DNA of 54,881 nucleotides, taken from Anaerolineae bacterium (GTDB lineage: Bacteria > Chloroflexota > Anaerolineae > Anaerolineales > Anaerolineaceae). The notes beneath the pieces were generated by a model. The model was not told the origin of the DNA. It worked only from the letters and a program-made list of their open reading frames with translations, and did no database searches. Shown here one piece after another: positions 25,500 to 34,422 of this stretch (its first letter is position 1; each line of letters starts with the position of its first letter). The stretch lies in assembly GCA_013178095.1 (NCBI GenBank), contig JABLXK010000020.1, positions 1-54,881 of the forward strand, written 5' to 3'. Made by a program: the position numbers and the translations under genes.

Positions 25500-26116
25500 T
25501 TGACGTCGCTGTCGGCAATTACAAAGGCGCAATGACTTTCCGCCTTGCGGATATGTTTGATCTTGGTTTCTGGAATTGCCAGCATATTGGCAACCAGCGT
25601 CTTGTCGAACAGGCAGATTTCAGGGTGTTCCTTGCCAATTTGATAAAATGGGCAGGATACCTCGCTGATGGAATAGCCATCAGTAGATTTTTCCCAGGAT
25701 AATTCATATCCTTCCTGAGCCATCACATCTTTAAGCAAATCCAGCTTTTCCTCAATAGAAAGGTTCTTTAAGACTGGTTTGTATTCCTCGGAAATACGAT
25801 CGGCCATTTTCTTGAAAATCCCTTTTACTGCGTCTTCCGGCAAAGTTTCCTTGATTTGCCCCAGCAGGTTGTTGGTAAGCCGAAAATAGCGTGTGGGGAA
25901 TTTTTCCATCCCTTTTTCGGTGAGATAATATACCAGCCGTGGACGCCCGACCCCGTGCCGTTCTTCCTCCGCCGAAACCAGGCTGGAAGCTTGCAAACTG
26001 GTGAGGTGATGGCGCACGGAGATGGCGTTGATCCCTACCGAATCCGCGATTTCCATGATGGTCGAGCGCGGATTGCTGGCCAAGGTCTGAAGGACTTTTT
26101 CGCGAGTGCTTTTCAT
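25496..26116 (-). CDS. sufR: SufR-like Fe-S-sensing transcriptional repressor
   Basis: The N-terminal winged helix (residues 1-75) reads like DeoR/ArsR family regulators: STIMEIADSVGINAISVRHHL, then GVGRPRLVYYLTEKG. The C-terminal half carries three cysteines at residues 155, 168 and 196 (SCPFYQIG, EICLF, SHCAFVI). Their spacing C-x12-C-x27-C fits SufR proteins, where three cysteines hold a [4Fe-4S] or [2Fe-2S] cluster. It is divergent from sufC, with a symmetric operator-like region between them. The expected mechanism is repression of suf while the cluster is bound and release when it is lost; this is family knowledge, not shown here. Confidence 0.87.
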   Translation of the reverse strand: MKSTREKVLQTLASNPRSTIMEIADSVGINAISVRHHLTSLQASSLVSAEEERHGVGRPRLVYYLTEKGMEKFPTRYFRLTNNLLGQIKETLPEDAVKGIFKKMADRISEEYKPVLKNLSIEEKLDLLKDVMAQEGYELSWEKSTDGYSISEVSCPFYQIGKEHPEICLFDKTLVANMLAIPETKIKHIRKAESHCAFVIADSDVK

Positions 26117-26148
26117 ATTATTATTTGTTTTTTATGATATTTTTCACA

Positions 26149-26229
26149 AGTATATCACAGCCGGGCTGAATGTCAATATTAATGATTATTATTATAAATA
26201 TTGACCATAAAGTTCGGCTGTGGTATACT
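26149..26229. promoter_or_regulatory. Divergent sufR/sufC promoters with nested inverted repeats
   Basis: Plus strand: -35 TTGACC (26201-26206), 17 nt, -10 TATACT (26224-26229), driving sufC. Minus strand: -35 TTGACA (26176-26171), 16 nt, -10 TATACT (26154-26149), driving sufR. Two perfect inverted repeats share almost the same centre: inner GTCAATATT (26172-26180) / AATATTGAC (26197-26205), and outer CACAGCCG (26156-26163) / CGGCTGTG (26215-26222). The inner arms overlap both -35 boxes and the outer arms fill both spacers. A dimeric repressor bound here would shut both promoters. Confidence 0.8.
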
Positions 26230-26295
26230 CTACGCGGCGAATAAAAATAATGAAATTTATGACTGAAATTAAGAATATTGGAGAAAAATTATCCA

Positions 26296-27060
26296 ATGGC
26301 AAGCCTGGAAATAAAAAATCTGCATGTTAAAGTTGAAGACCAGCAAATCCTGAATGGTATCAATCTGGTTGTTCCGCAGGGGCAGGTGCACGCAATTATG
26401 GGACCCAACGGAACAGGAAAATCTACATTAGCTTATACATTAATGGGGCATCCCCGCTATCAGATCGAAAGCGGAGAGATCATGTTGAACGGACAAAGCT
26501 TGATTGGCATGGCTCCGGAGGAAAGATCCTGCCTGGGGCTTTTCCTGGCTTTTCAGTATCCGGTGGCTATCCCGGGTGTTACAGTCGCTAATTTCCTGCG
26601 AACGGCGATCAACGCACACCGTAAAGCAAAAAATCCTGAAGACAAGGGTATTTCCATCCCTGAATTTCGGCGCTTGTTGACAGAAAAGATGGATTTCCTT
26701 GAGATGGATCATGCCATGGCGGGGCGTTACCTGAACGATGGATTTTCCGGCGGTGAAAAGAAACGTGTTGAGATATTGCAAATGGCGATGCTCGAGCCTG
26801 GTATGGCAATTTTAGACGAAACGGATTCGGGCCTGGATATTGACGCGCTGCGTATTGTCGCTGAAGGTATCAACAGCCTGAAGAACGAACACCTGGGTAT
26901 TCTGGTGATCACTCACTATCAAAGAATGTTGAACTATCTAAAACCGGATGTAGTGCATGTGATGGTTGATGGCAAGATTCTGCAATCCGGTGGACCTGAA
27001 CTTGCCCTTAAGTTGGAAGAAGAAGGATACGAGTGGACCAAATCTGTTGAGGCTGCCTGA
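26296..27060 (+). CDS. sufC: Fe-S cluster assembly ATPase SufC
   Basis: ABC-type ATPase that powers the SufBCD scaffold. Visible are Walker [10 protein letters not shown], the SufC-specific stretch [20 protein letters not shown], the signature motif FSGGEKKR, Walker [16 protein letters not shown], and ITHYQR with the switch His. Start taken at the ATG at 26296 ([11 protein letters not shown], 254 residues); a TTG six codons earlier is in frame but overlaps the GGAG ribosome binding site. First gene of sufC-B-D-x-S-U. There is no transmembrane partner, as expected for SufC. Confidence 0.97.
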   Translation: MASLEIKNLHVKVEDQQILNGINLVVPQGQVHAIMGPNGTGKSTLAYTLMGHPRYQIESGEIMLNGQSLIGMAPEERSCLGLFLAFQYPVAIPGVTVANFLRTAINAHRKAKNPEDKGISIPEFRRLLTEKMDFLEMDHAMAGRYLNDGFSGGEKKRVEILQMAMLEPGMAILDETDSGLDIDALRIVAEGINSLKNEHLGILVITHYQRMLNYLKPDVVHVMVDGKILQSGGPELALKLEEEGYEWTKSVEAA

Positions 27061-27086
27061 TAAAAGATCTGAGACAAGGAAACCAA

Positions 27087-28499
27087 ATGGCAGACAAAGC
27101 ACCCGCCGATTTTCTCAAAGAGATCAATACCGAAAAGTACGGATTCAAAGATCCGGAGCATTATGTTTTTAAATCTCAAAAAGGCTTGAACCGGGAAGTT
27201 GTCAGGCAGATTTCGGAGATGAAGGGCGAACCGCGATGGATGCTGGATTTTCGCCTGAAAGCGCTGGAACAATTCGAGAAGATGCCCATGCCGGCATGGG
27301 GGCCTGACCTGAGCCATCTGGATTTGGATGACTTATATTATTATGTGCGCCCTGCCGATTCCCAAGGAAGAACCTGGGATGAGGTTCCCGAAGATATCAA
27401 GAATACTTTCAACCGCCTGGGAATACCGGAAGCGGAGCAGAAATTCCTGGCGGGTGTTGGAGCTCAATATGAATCCGAGATGGTCTACCACAGCATCCAG
27501 GAGCAGCTCGCCAGCCAGGGTGTGATTTTTCTCAGCATTGAGGACGGATTGCGGCAACACGAAGAAATCTTTCGTGAATATTTCAGCAAAGCCGTCCCAC
27601 CGAGCGATAATAAATTTGCCGCTCTGAACAGCGCGGTATGGTCTGGCGGATCTTTCGTATACATTCCAAAAGGGGTGAGAGTGGATTTGCCCTTGCAGGC
27701 ATATTTCCGATTGAACACCGCCAGTATTGGACAATTTGAACGCAGCATCATTATTGCCGACGAAGGTTCGCAAGTTCACTACGTTGAAGGCTGCACGGCG
27801 CCGCAATATTCGCGCGATTCATTCCACAGCGGCGTGATCGAGATTTTCGTTAAGAAGAACGCCCGAGTGCGTTACACGACCATCCAGAATTGGTCAACCA
27901 ACGTGTACAACCTGGTGACCCAGCGCTCGATGGTTTACGCCGGCGGAACGATGGAATGGGTTGACTCAAACCTGGGTTCCAAAACCACCATGAAATACCC
28001 CTCCTGTATTCTATTGGAACCGGGCGCGCATGGGGAAATTCTCTCCATGGCTTTTGCCGGCAATGGCCAAACCCAGGATGCGGGCGGCAAGATGATTCAC
28101 CTGGCCCCAAATACTTCCAGCAAGATCACATCCAAATCGATCAGCAAAGACGGCGGCAGGTCTTCGTTCCGAGGTTTATTAAAAGTAGTCAAAGGCGCGG
28201 TCAATTCACGCTCAAGCGTTGCCTGCGATGCGTTGATTCTCGACCCCCTGTCTCGTTCAGATACTTACCCGGATATCGATGCCGCTGAAAACCGGGTATC
28301 CATCGGGCATGAGGCCTCGGTATCCAAAATCAGCGAAGAGCAGCTTTTCTACCTGAAAAGCCGCGGACTTTCGGACGAGCAAGCCACCACCATGGTTGTT
28401 TCTGGTTTTATCGAACCATTGGTGAAGGAATTACCCATGGAATATGCTGTCGAAATGAACCGCTTGATCCAACTCCAAATGGAAGGATCGGTTGGTTGA
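27087..28499 (+). CDS. sufB: Fe-S cluster scaffold protein SufB
   Basis: Forms the SufBC2D complex where clusters are built. The sequence has the family N-terminus ([14 protein letters not shown]), the beta-helix core with [20 protein letters not shown] and [14 protein letters not shown], and the C-terminal helical part ([20 protein letters not shown], then [17 protein letters not shown]). The conserved Cys of the [14 protein letters not shown] loop ([10 protein letters not shown]) is present. Length of 470 residues is typical. It lies 26 bp after sufC and directly before sufD. Confidence 0.97.
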   Translation: MADKAPADFLKEINTEKYGFKDPEHYVFKSQKGLNREVVRQISEMKGEPRWMLDFRLKALEQFEKMPMPAWGPDLSHLDLDDLYYYVRPADSQGRTWDEVPEDIKNTFNRLGIPEAEQKFLAGVGAQYESEMVYHSIQEQLASQGVIFLSIEDGLRQHEEIFREYFSKAVPPSDNKFAALNSAVWSGGSFVYIPKGVRVDLPLQAYFRLNTASIGQFERSIIIADEGSQVHYVEGCTAPQYSRDSFHSGVIEIFVKKNARVRYTTIQNWSTNVYNLVTQRSMVYAGGTMEWVDSNLGSKTTMKYPSCILLEPGAHGEILSMAFAGNGQTQDAGGKMIHLAPNTSSKITSKSISKDGGRSSFRGLLKVVKGAVNSRSSVACDALILDPLSRSDTYPDIDAAENRVSIGHEASVSKISEEQLFYLKSRGLSDEQATTMVVSGFIEPLVKELPMEYAVEMNRLIQLQMEGSVG

Positions 28500-28503
28500 A
28501 ATT

Positions 28504-29781
28504 ATGGATCAATTATTTACTATCCTGGATTCAGTTTTGCAGTCAGTAGAAAAAGAACAACCCTTACCGGAAAATCACTCACTGACAAAACATCAGCAAC
28601 TGGCAATTGCACGCTATCATTCCCTGGCAGTGCCGAACTCGAAGGATAAAAATTGGGCAAAATTAGCGAATCTGGTATTGCCGGCGAGATCCTATCAAGC
28701 CGCGCCTGAACCCCGGATTCTCTCTGCGCACCCGGCAGGATTAGCGGATGACCTGGCCGGGGTGATCGAGGTTTCCGAAAATGAAATCCAATTCACGCTC
28801 AATGACGTTTGCGTCAAGGCAGGTGTGGTTGCCTGCGATCTGAAAACGGCTGCTGAAAAACACGTTGAAATCTATGAAAAAATGCAATCAACTGCACATT
28901 TCTCCGGATCGGGCAAAGTTGCAGCTTTTACCAACGGCGCGAGCCGACATGGATTCCTTTTATATATTCCGCGTGTATATAAGATCGAGAAGCCAATAGA
29001 AATCCGGTGGAAATTACACCAGACGAATGCCGTGCTGCCTGCTACCTGCCTGATCGTTTTGGACGAACAGGCGAGCGCAACTGTGATCAACCGGCAGGAA
29101 TCTGAAATCACCGGCGGCGGCGCAATCGCTACCTCCAGTTGGAATTTGCATTTGGGTGACTCGGCTGCTCTGCGCGTTTTGGAGATGCAGAACTACGGAA
29201 AAAATGTCTGGGCTTTTACCGAAGAACAAATAGTCTTAGGGAAAGATGCCCGCCTGGAATATTTGTTACTGGATAAAGGCAGCGCTGTGCTGCAGCGCAA
29301 CCTGCGCGTGACCCTGGAAAAAGATGGCGGGAAGGCAGAAATTACCGGTATCTACAACCCGCAAGCCGGACAGCATTTTGTGATCGATACTTTCCAAAAT
29401 CACCTTGCCTCCGACACCACCAGCGACCTTCTTTTCGGAGGTGTTCTGGAGGATGATGCTTTTTCACTCTGGAAAGGTAATATCTACGTATCCGAAGGAA
29501 CCAAAGGCACGGATGGCTTTCAAAGAAACAAAAATTTATTGTTAAGCGAAGCAGCCCACGCCGAATCCATACCCGGCCTGGAGATCAATGCCGATGACGT
29601 GCGCTGCTCGCACGCGGTAACATTGAGCAGCGTGGATGAGGAACAATTGTTTTTCCTGCGCAGCCGCGGTATCAGCGAGAAAGAAGCTCAAGACCTAATC
29701 GTAAGCGGATTCCTGGAATCCGCAGCCACCCGGATCAGGGATCAGAAACTGAAAGAAAGGATGCTGAAAGCATTAGATTAA
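28504..29781 (+). CDS. sufD: Fe-S cluster assembly protein SufD
   Basis: Paralogue of SufB and third member of the SufBCD scaffold. The N-terminal helical region is variable. The beta-helix core is recognisable (TCLIVLDEQASATVINRQES, GGGAIATSSWNLHLGDSA), and the C-terminal region has CSHAVTLSSVDEEQLFFLRS and GFLESAATRI, equivalent to the SufB tail. Length of 425 residues is normal. I take the ATG at 28504; a TTG at 28492 overlapping the sufB stop is also possible. No strong ribosome binding site, so translation may be coupled to sufB. Confidence 0.94.
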   Translation: MDQLFTILDSVLQSVEKEQPLPENHSLTKHQQLAIARYHSLAVPNSKDKNWAKLANLVLPARSYQAAPEPRILSAHPAGLADDLAGVIEVSENEIQFTLNDVCVKAGVVACDLKTAAEKHVEIYEKMQSTAHFSGSGKVAAFTNGASRHGFLLYIPRVYKIEKPIEIRWKLHQTNAVLPATCLIVLDEQASATVINRQESEITGGGAIATSSWNLHLGDSAALRVLEMQNYGKNVWAFTEEQIVLGKDARLEYLLLDKGSAVLQRNLRVTLEKDGGKAEITGIYNPQAGQHFVIDTFQNHLASDTTSDLLFGGVLEDDAFSLWKGNIYVSEGTKGTDGFQRNKNLLLSEAAHAESIPGLEINADDVRCSHAVTLSSVDEEQLFFLRSRGISEKEAQDLIVSGFLESAATRIRDQKLKERMLKALD

Positions 29782-29851
29782 TGGAATTTTGATTTTTTAA
29801 TTTCTTTATGCTAAAATCCATTGATTAATTTGCGTCAGGAGAAACATTAAT

Positions 29852-30121
29852 ATGGCAGCAGTTCCTTTTATGCGACCCCCCGATTTGGAAGACAGTTATC
29901 AAGTAGGCGATACTGTAGAAGCTTTTTGTGATCATGAGAAAGGCGATCAGCGTATCAAGGGATGGCTGAAAGGGACTGTAGTACAAATCGACGGCAAATT
30001 GGTTGCTGTTCAGTTCCAATCCGAAGTGTATTTAACCGACGGCTGGATGGTTCCGGATCATATCCTGTGGTTCCCGCAGGCATCCAACCAAATTCGGAAG
30101 AAATCCGCCGCCCATAAATGA
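29852..30121 (+). CDS. Small uncharacterised protein inside the suf operon (89 aa)
   Basis: The gene lies between sufD and sufS; AGGAG is located 9-10 nt before its ATG and its stop overlaps the sufS start as ATGA. This is strong evidence for real translation and coupling. Residues 15-70 (YQVGDTVEAFCDHEKG, WLKGTVVQIDGKLVAVQF, TDGWMVPDHILWFP) look like a small SH3-like or KOW-like beta barrel; the C-terminus is basic (NQIRKKSAAHK). One cysteine at residue 25. I do not recognise a named family. A role in tuning SufS/SufU or binding RNA or protein would be a guess. Confidence 0.85.
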   Translation: MAAVPFMRPPDLEDSYQVGDTVEAFCDHEKGDQRIKGWLKGTVVQIDGKLVAVQFQSEVYLTDGWMVPDHILWFPQASNQIRKKSAAHK

Positions 30122-31374
30122 ATTACCGGATCGACAGGAAAATGAAATTCGAAAGCGACTTTCAATCCGTTGTTGAACAATTCCCGATATTAAAACAAAA
30201 AGTTCACCAGGACAAACGCCTGGTGTATTTGGACTCAGCCGCAACATCGCAGAAACCGGCCAGTGTCATTCAAGCCATGGCCGATTATTACGAAAATACA
30301 AACGCCAATATCCACCGTGGAATCCATGCTTTGGCGGAAGCCGCGACGGAGTTGTATGAACAGGCTCGCATAAAAACCGCGCGTTTCATCGGCGTCGCCG
30401 ATGCAAAGCAGATTATCTTTACGCGTAATACCACCGAATCGATCAACCTGGTGGCGTATAGCTGGGGACGGAAATTCCTGAAAGCCGGCGATTTAATCTT
30501 GCTCAGTGAAATGGAGCATCACTCCAACCTGGTGCCCTGGTTTATGTTGGCAAAAGAAAAAGACCTCAAGATCGAGTTCATCAAGGTACGCGACGATGGC
30601 ATCCTGGATCAGGATCATTATCGGGCTTTACTGGCCCGGCAGCCAGCCCTGGCAGCCTTTACGCACATGTCCAATGTGTTGGGCACCATCAATCCAGTCA
30701 AGGAAATGATCGCTGCCGCGAAAAACGCCGGGGCTATCACTGTGATCGACGGCGCGCAAGCAGTCCCGCATTTTCCTGTAAGCCTGGCGGAATTGCAGCC
30801 TGATTTCTACGCTTTTTCCGCGCATAAGATGTGCGGCCCAACCGGTATCGGCGTTCTCTATGGACGGTCGGATTTGTTAGCCGATATGCCGCCATTCCTG
30901 GGCGGCGGAGATATGATCCGAAAGGTTACGTTTGAAGGATTCAGCACGAATACACTGCCGCATAAATTTGAAGCCGGAACCCCGGCTATCGCCGAGGGTA
31001 TTGGAATGGGTGCGACCATCGATTTTCTGGAAAGCGTGGGTATGCCAGCGATTTTCGAACACGAACGGCGCTTGACTGATTACGCTTTCGATGTATTAGC
31101 GGATGTGCCGGGCCTGCGCATCATCGGTCCAGCAGCCAATCAACGCGGGGGAGTGATTTCTTTCGCCCTGGAGGGCATTCACCCGCACGATGTGGCGCAG
31201 ATCCTGGATAGCGAAGGCATCGCTGTGAGGGCGGGGCATCATTGCGCCATGCCGCTGCACGAGCGTTTCAATTTACCGGCTACCACACGCGCCAGCCTTT
31301 ACTTGTACAATTCCACGGCTGACCTGGATGCGCTGCGCAAGGGGTTGGATAAAGTCATTACGACTTTCGCATAG
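30118..31374 (+). CDS. sufS: Cysteine desulfurase SufS
   Basis: Group II cysteine desulfurase that mobilises sulfur from cysteine for the Suf scaffold. Motifs are YLDSAATSQKPASVI, NIHRGIHALAEAAT, TRNTTESINLVA, MEHHSNLVPW, the PLP lysine (about residue 237) in FSAHKMCGPTGIGVLYG, and the catalytic cysteine (about 376) in RAGHHCAMPLHERF. This pattern is of the SufS type, not IscS. Start is the ATG at 30118, overlapping the previous stop by 4 nt; an ATG at 30142 is an alternative. sufU follows after 6 bp, consistent with a SufS-SufU transfer pair as in Firmicutes. Confidence 0.97.
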   Translation: MNYRIDRKMKFESDFQSVVEQFPILKQKVHQDKRLVYLDSAATSQKPASVIQAMADYYENTNANIHRGIHALAEAATELYEQARIKTARFIGVADAKQIIFTRNTTESINLVAYSWGRKFLKAGDLILLSEMEHHSNLVPWFMLAKEKDLKIEFIKVRDDGILDQDHYRALLARQPALAAFTHMSNVLGTINPVKEMIAAAKNAGAITVIDGAQAVPHFPVSLAELQPDFYAFSAHKMCGPTGIGVLYGRSDLLADMPPFLGGGDMIRKVTFEGFSTNTLPHKFEAGTPAIAEGIGMGATIDFLESVGMPAIFEHERRLTDYAFDVLADVPGLRIIGPAANQRGGVISFALEGIHPHDVAQILDSEGIAVRAGHHCAMPLHERFNLPATTRASLYLYNSTADLDALRKGLDKVITTFA

Positions 31375-31380
31375 GGAAAA

Positions 31381-31776
31381 ATGGACGATTTATACCGAGA
31401 GATCATTCTGGAGCATTACAAAAATCCGGCATACAAAGGCCGGATAGCAGATAGTGATTATTCTTTTGAAGACGAAAATCCGTTGTGCGGCGACCACTTG
31501 CATATCGACCTGAAGACCGACGCCAACGGCATCATCACGGATGCCCGTTTCGACGGGCATGGCTGCGCGATTTCGATGGCTTCCGCTGATATGCTGCTGG
31601 AAACCCTGATCGGAAAATCAATCGACGAAGTAAAAAAGTTAAGCAAACAGGACATCCTGGATTTATTGGGCATAGAACTCAGTCCCGTGCGCCTAAAATG
31701 CGCGCTGCTTTCATTGAAAGTGGCCAAAGCCGCCGCTTACGAGGTGGAAGAAGCCCAGGACGATTTAATGGATTAA
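31381..31776 (+). CDS. sufU: SufU-type sulfurtransferase/scaffold
   Basis: Zinc-binding IscU-like protein that accepts sulfur from SufS. Three conserved cysteines are visible: NPLCGDH, GHGCAIS and LKCALLS. The sequence GKSIDEVKKLSKQDIL shows the insertion that sets SufU apart from IscU. Length of 131 residues is a little shorter than the Bacillus protein. It is the last gene of the operon and is followed by a terminator. There is no iscS/iscA or hscAB in the window. Confidence 0.95.
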   Translation: MDDLYREIILEHYKNPAYKGRIADSDYSFEDENPLCGDHLHIDLKTDANGIITDARFDGHGCAISMASADMLLETLIGKSIDEVKKLSKQDILDLLGIELSPVRLKCALLSLKVAKAAAYEVEEAQDDLMD

Positions 31777-31794
31777 TATCTTCAATAAAAAAGG

Positions 31795-31835
31795 AAAGAC
31801 CGCATGATGAACCAGTCAAAGCATACGGTCTTTTA
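31795..31835. terminator. Bidirectional terminator between sufU and the PIG-L gene
   Basis: An inverted repeat AAAGACCGCATG / CATACGGTCTTT (one mismatched pair, 15-nt loop) is flanked by A-rich and T-rich tracts on both sides. It is placed between two convergent operons. Confidence 0.65.
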
Positions 31836-31851
31836 TATTAGGTAATTCGAT

Positions 31852-32505
31852 TCAGGATTTCGCTGCCGAGAAAGCACCCACCAGCCGCATCATATCAAAA
31901 CCCTCGGCGTACGGCCGTTCGCAGATGGCACCGTTGCGCACCAGGATCGAACGTGTCAGCTCGGGGCTGAAGTAATACTTATCCTGATAAGTTTTGTAAG
32001 CCCCCAACGCACGTATCTTTTTCTCCACGTCCGCAGGCGTGACTTCAACCAGAAATGTCGGGAAGAAACCGTGGCTGCTGCGTATGACGTCGTAACCGAA
32101 CAGGGAAATTCCACGGAAAGCCCGCAGCGCTTCCTGGGTGACGGTGCCGTGATCTTGATGCACGTCGGCGGTAGTATGCGCGAAGACCATGTCGGGATTC
32201 AAATCTTTGCGCAGCTTGAGTAAGTATTCCAGGATTGCCTGGCGCTGTTCCGGGAAACGGCGGGTTTCGAATTGGCCGACAATCACGTGTGAATGCTCCA
32301 TACCCAGGATTTCCATACTGGCTAAATGTTCAGAAACCACATTATTCAACTGTGGATTTTTCTGATTGTCTGATAAGGTAACACAGTAAACGTCCGTGCG
32401 CGGCAGGATGTTGGCGATCAGCGCGCCGCAGCCCAGTTCAATATCGTCGGGATGGGCGCCGATGAACAGGACTTTCTTTCCGTAGAGGATCAGGTTATTA
32501 TCCAT
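31852..32505 (-). CDS. PIG-L family deacetylase
   Basis: LmbE/PIG-L fold metal-dependent deacetylase, about 217 residues. The metal motif AHPDDIELGCGAL lies near the N-terminus, and a second ligand is in VHQDHGTV. Family members remove N-acetyl groups from sugars (mycothiol, bacillithiol and GPI precursors, or antibiotics). Substrate cannot be told here. The ATG at 32505 is 1 nt after the methyltransferase stop, so the two are coupled; an upstream start would overlap that gene. The pair follows hypE on the same strand after 44 bp. Confidence 0.88.
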   Translation of the reverse strand: MDNNLILYGKKVLFIGAHPDDIELGCGALIANILPRTDVYCVTLSDNQKNPQLNNVVSEHLASMEILGMEHSHVIVGQFETRRFPEQRQAILEYLLKLRKDLNPDMVFAHTTADVHQDHGTVTQEALRAFRGISLFGYDVIRSSHGFFPTFLVEVTPADVEKKIRALGAYKTYQDKYYFSPELTRSILVRNGAICERPYAEGFDMMRLVGAFSAAKS

Positions 32506-32506
32506 T

Positions 32507-33307
32507 TTATTTAGTGGCGATAAAACCACCCACGACTTTGGTCATCACGATCTGCCCGTCGCGCTCCACCCATTTTTGCGCCACGGATGCGATCTCTTTC
32601 ATGATTCCTTCGTAGCCTTCTTTACCCGTGAAGAAATCGCGCCAGAGTTTGCGATCTTCCGAGAGAGAAGCGCCGGTATATTCGAGGAATGGTTCGGCGG
32701 TCTTGAAAGTAAGCGGATTTTCGAAGATGTTGACATCCACCTTGCTGAACGTGGTTTTCATTGCGCCGAGGATCTCGCTATCATAGCGGGAGCTGCCCGG
32801 CATGGGGGGAATGACCTTCTGGGTGGCTTCCTTAATGATGTCGTAAAAAACTTGCTTGTTTTGCGGCATCGGGCCGGTGGTGAACAGACGCCCGCCGGGT
32901 TTTAGAACGCGGTGCATTTCCCGAATGGTAAAAGGAATATCCGTCGAGTAATAGATCGCAAAGCAGCAGGAAATCAGATCAAACTGATTATCTTCGAACG
33001 GGAAGCGCTGATCGAAATCCAGGGGCAGGAAGTTGATCTTGTAGCCTTTGGAAGATGTTTCCTGTTTGGCTTTTTCCAGTAGTTCAGGAGAAACGTCGCC
33101 GCCGGTGATGTCGCAATCACCGTTTAGTTTGTTGTAGAAGGAAACACATTGTTTTCCGGCGCCGCAGGCGACATCCAGAATTTTCATGCCCGGTTTGAGC
33201 TGCAGTAGGTCGAGCATCCATTCGTCGATATTCCTGCCGCCAAATTGATCGTGAATGTTGATCCTTTTCAGCAAATCGGAAGTGGTTTCCTGATAATTGA
33301 TTTTCAT
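32507..33307 (-). CDS. SAM-dependent methyltransferase (class I)
   Basis: Rossmann-fold methyltransferase with motif I ILDVACGAGKQCVSFY, post-I acidic region TGGDVSPELLEKAK, motif II-like FDLISCCFAIYYS and motif III LKPGGRLFTTGP. Length of 266 residues. Overall like the UbiE/Methyltransf_11 group, but the substrate is unknown. GAGG lies 4-5 nt upstream of the ATG. It is coupled with the PIG-L deacetylase, which suggests they modify the same molecule, possibly a sugar-containing small thiol or glycolipid. That is inference from context only. Confidence 0.87.
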   Translation of the reverse strand: MKINYQETTSDLLKRINIHDQFGGRNIDEWMLDLLQLKPGMKILDVACGAGKQCVSFYNKLNGDCDITGGDVSPELLEKAKQETSSKGYKINFLPLDFDQRFPFEDNQFDLISCCFAIYYSTDIPFTIREMHRVLKPGGRLFTTGPMPQNKQVFYDIIKEATQKVIPPMPGSSRYDSEILGAMKTTFSKVDVNIFENPLTFKTAEPFLEYTGASLSEDRKLWRDFFTGKEGYEGIMKEIASVAQKWVERDGQIVMTKVVGGFIATK

Positions 33308-33351
33308 TTGGCCTCTATTATTAAGTTATTGGATTATTCCGTACTATTTTA

Positions 33352-34422
33352 TCAACAAATTCGCGGCAGCATCTCGCCGCTGAGCATATCCACGATGCGT
33401 GTACCACCAATCAGCGTGTGCATGCTGACGCGGGGCGAGGAACTGCGTTCTGTGACCGTTCCGATAATGGCGGCTTGGCTGCCGCGCGGATGGTTCCTGA
33501 GCGCCGCGAGAGCGGCTTCAGCTTGAGAAGCCGGCAGGATGATGATCACCTTGCCTTCGTTGGCGACATAAAGCGGGTCAAAACCGAGCATTTCGCAGGC
33601 GGCGCGCACTTCCCGTTGAACCGGAATGGCGGTTTCTTCAAGCAGGATGTTCACCTGGCTTTGACAGGCGATCTCGTTCAGCGTGGTTGCCAGGCCTCCG
33701 CGGGTGGGGTCGCGCAGCACGTGAATCTCGGGAGCGGCCTGCAGGGCAGCCTGGATCAGATGATTCAAAGGCGCGATGTCTGATTGAATCGCAGTGGTAA
33801 AGCCCAACTGATTGCGCGCAGCCAGCACAGCGATGCCGTGGTCGCCCATTGTGCCGGAAACGAGTACTGCGTCGCCTGGTTGGGCGAATTCACCGCCGAT
33901 TTGCAGGCCGGCGTCCGCAAAACCGATGCCGGTGGTGGAGATGAAAATACCGTCCGCTTTACCTTTCTCGGCCACCTTGGTATCGCCGGCAATAATCTGC
34001 ACGCCGGCTTCGGCGGCTGCGGCTGCCATGGAAACCGCCACCTTTTCAAGGTCTGCGATGGAAAAACCTTCTTCCAGGATGAAGGAGGCTGTCAGATAAA
34101 CGGGCTGGCCGCCGGACATGGCGATGTCGTTGACTGTACCAGATACCGCCAGCCGGCCGATATCGCCGCCCGGAAAAAAAATCGGGCTGACGATGTGGCC
34201 ATCGGTAGAAACGACCAGCTTCCTGCCGGAGGGAGGTTGAAAATCGGCGAAGTCGTTGCCGCGGTCGAGGAGGGGATTGTGGAAGTATTTATGAAAAATG
34301 GAAGCAATCAGATCCCTGGTCATGCTGCCGCCGCTGCCGTGGCTCATCACGATCCGGTCTTTATGAGGGAGCGGCAGGGGACAGACGTTGTTTTCGAAAT
34401 TCAAATCTGTTGTATCACTCAT
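33352..34422 (-). CDS. hypE: Hydrogenase maturation protein HypE
   Basis: Receives the carbamoyl group from HypF on its C-terminal cysteine and dehydrates it to thiocyanate, the source of the cyanide ligands of the NiFe site. The protein has [13 protein letters not shown] near the N-terminus, the PurM/SelD-like ATP site, [15 protein letters not shown], and ends exactly in PRIC, the modified cysteine. This complete tail supports a functional enzyme. The ATG at 34422 overlaps the hypD end by 8 nt. Length of 356 residues is normal. Confidence 0.97.
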   Translation of the reverse strand: MSDTTDLNFENNVCPLPLPHKDRIVMSHGSGGSMTRDLIASIFHKYFHNPLLDRGNDFADFQPPSGRKLVVSTDGHIVSPIFFPGGDIGRLAVSGTVNDIAMSGGQPVYLTASFILEEGFSIADLEKVAVSMAAAAAEAGVQIIAGDTKVAEKGKADGIFISTTGIGFADAGLQIGGEFAQPGDAVLVSGTMGDHGIAVLAARNQLGFTTAIQSDIAPLNHLIQAALQAAPEIHVLRDPTRGGLATTLNEIACQSQVNILLEETAIPVQREVRAACEMLGFDPLYVANEGKVIIILPASQAEAALAALRNHPRGSQAAIIGTVTERSSSPRVSMHTLIGGTRIVDMLSGEMLPRIC

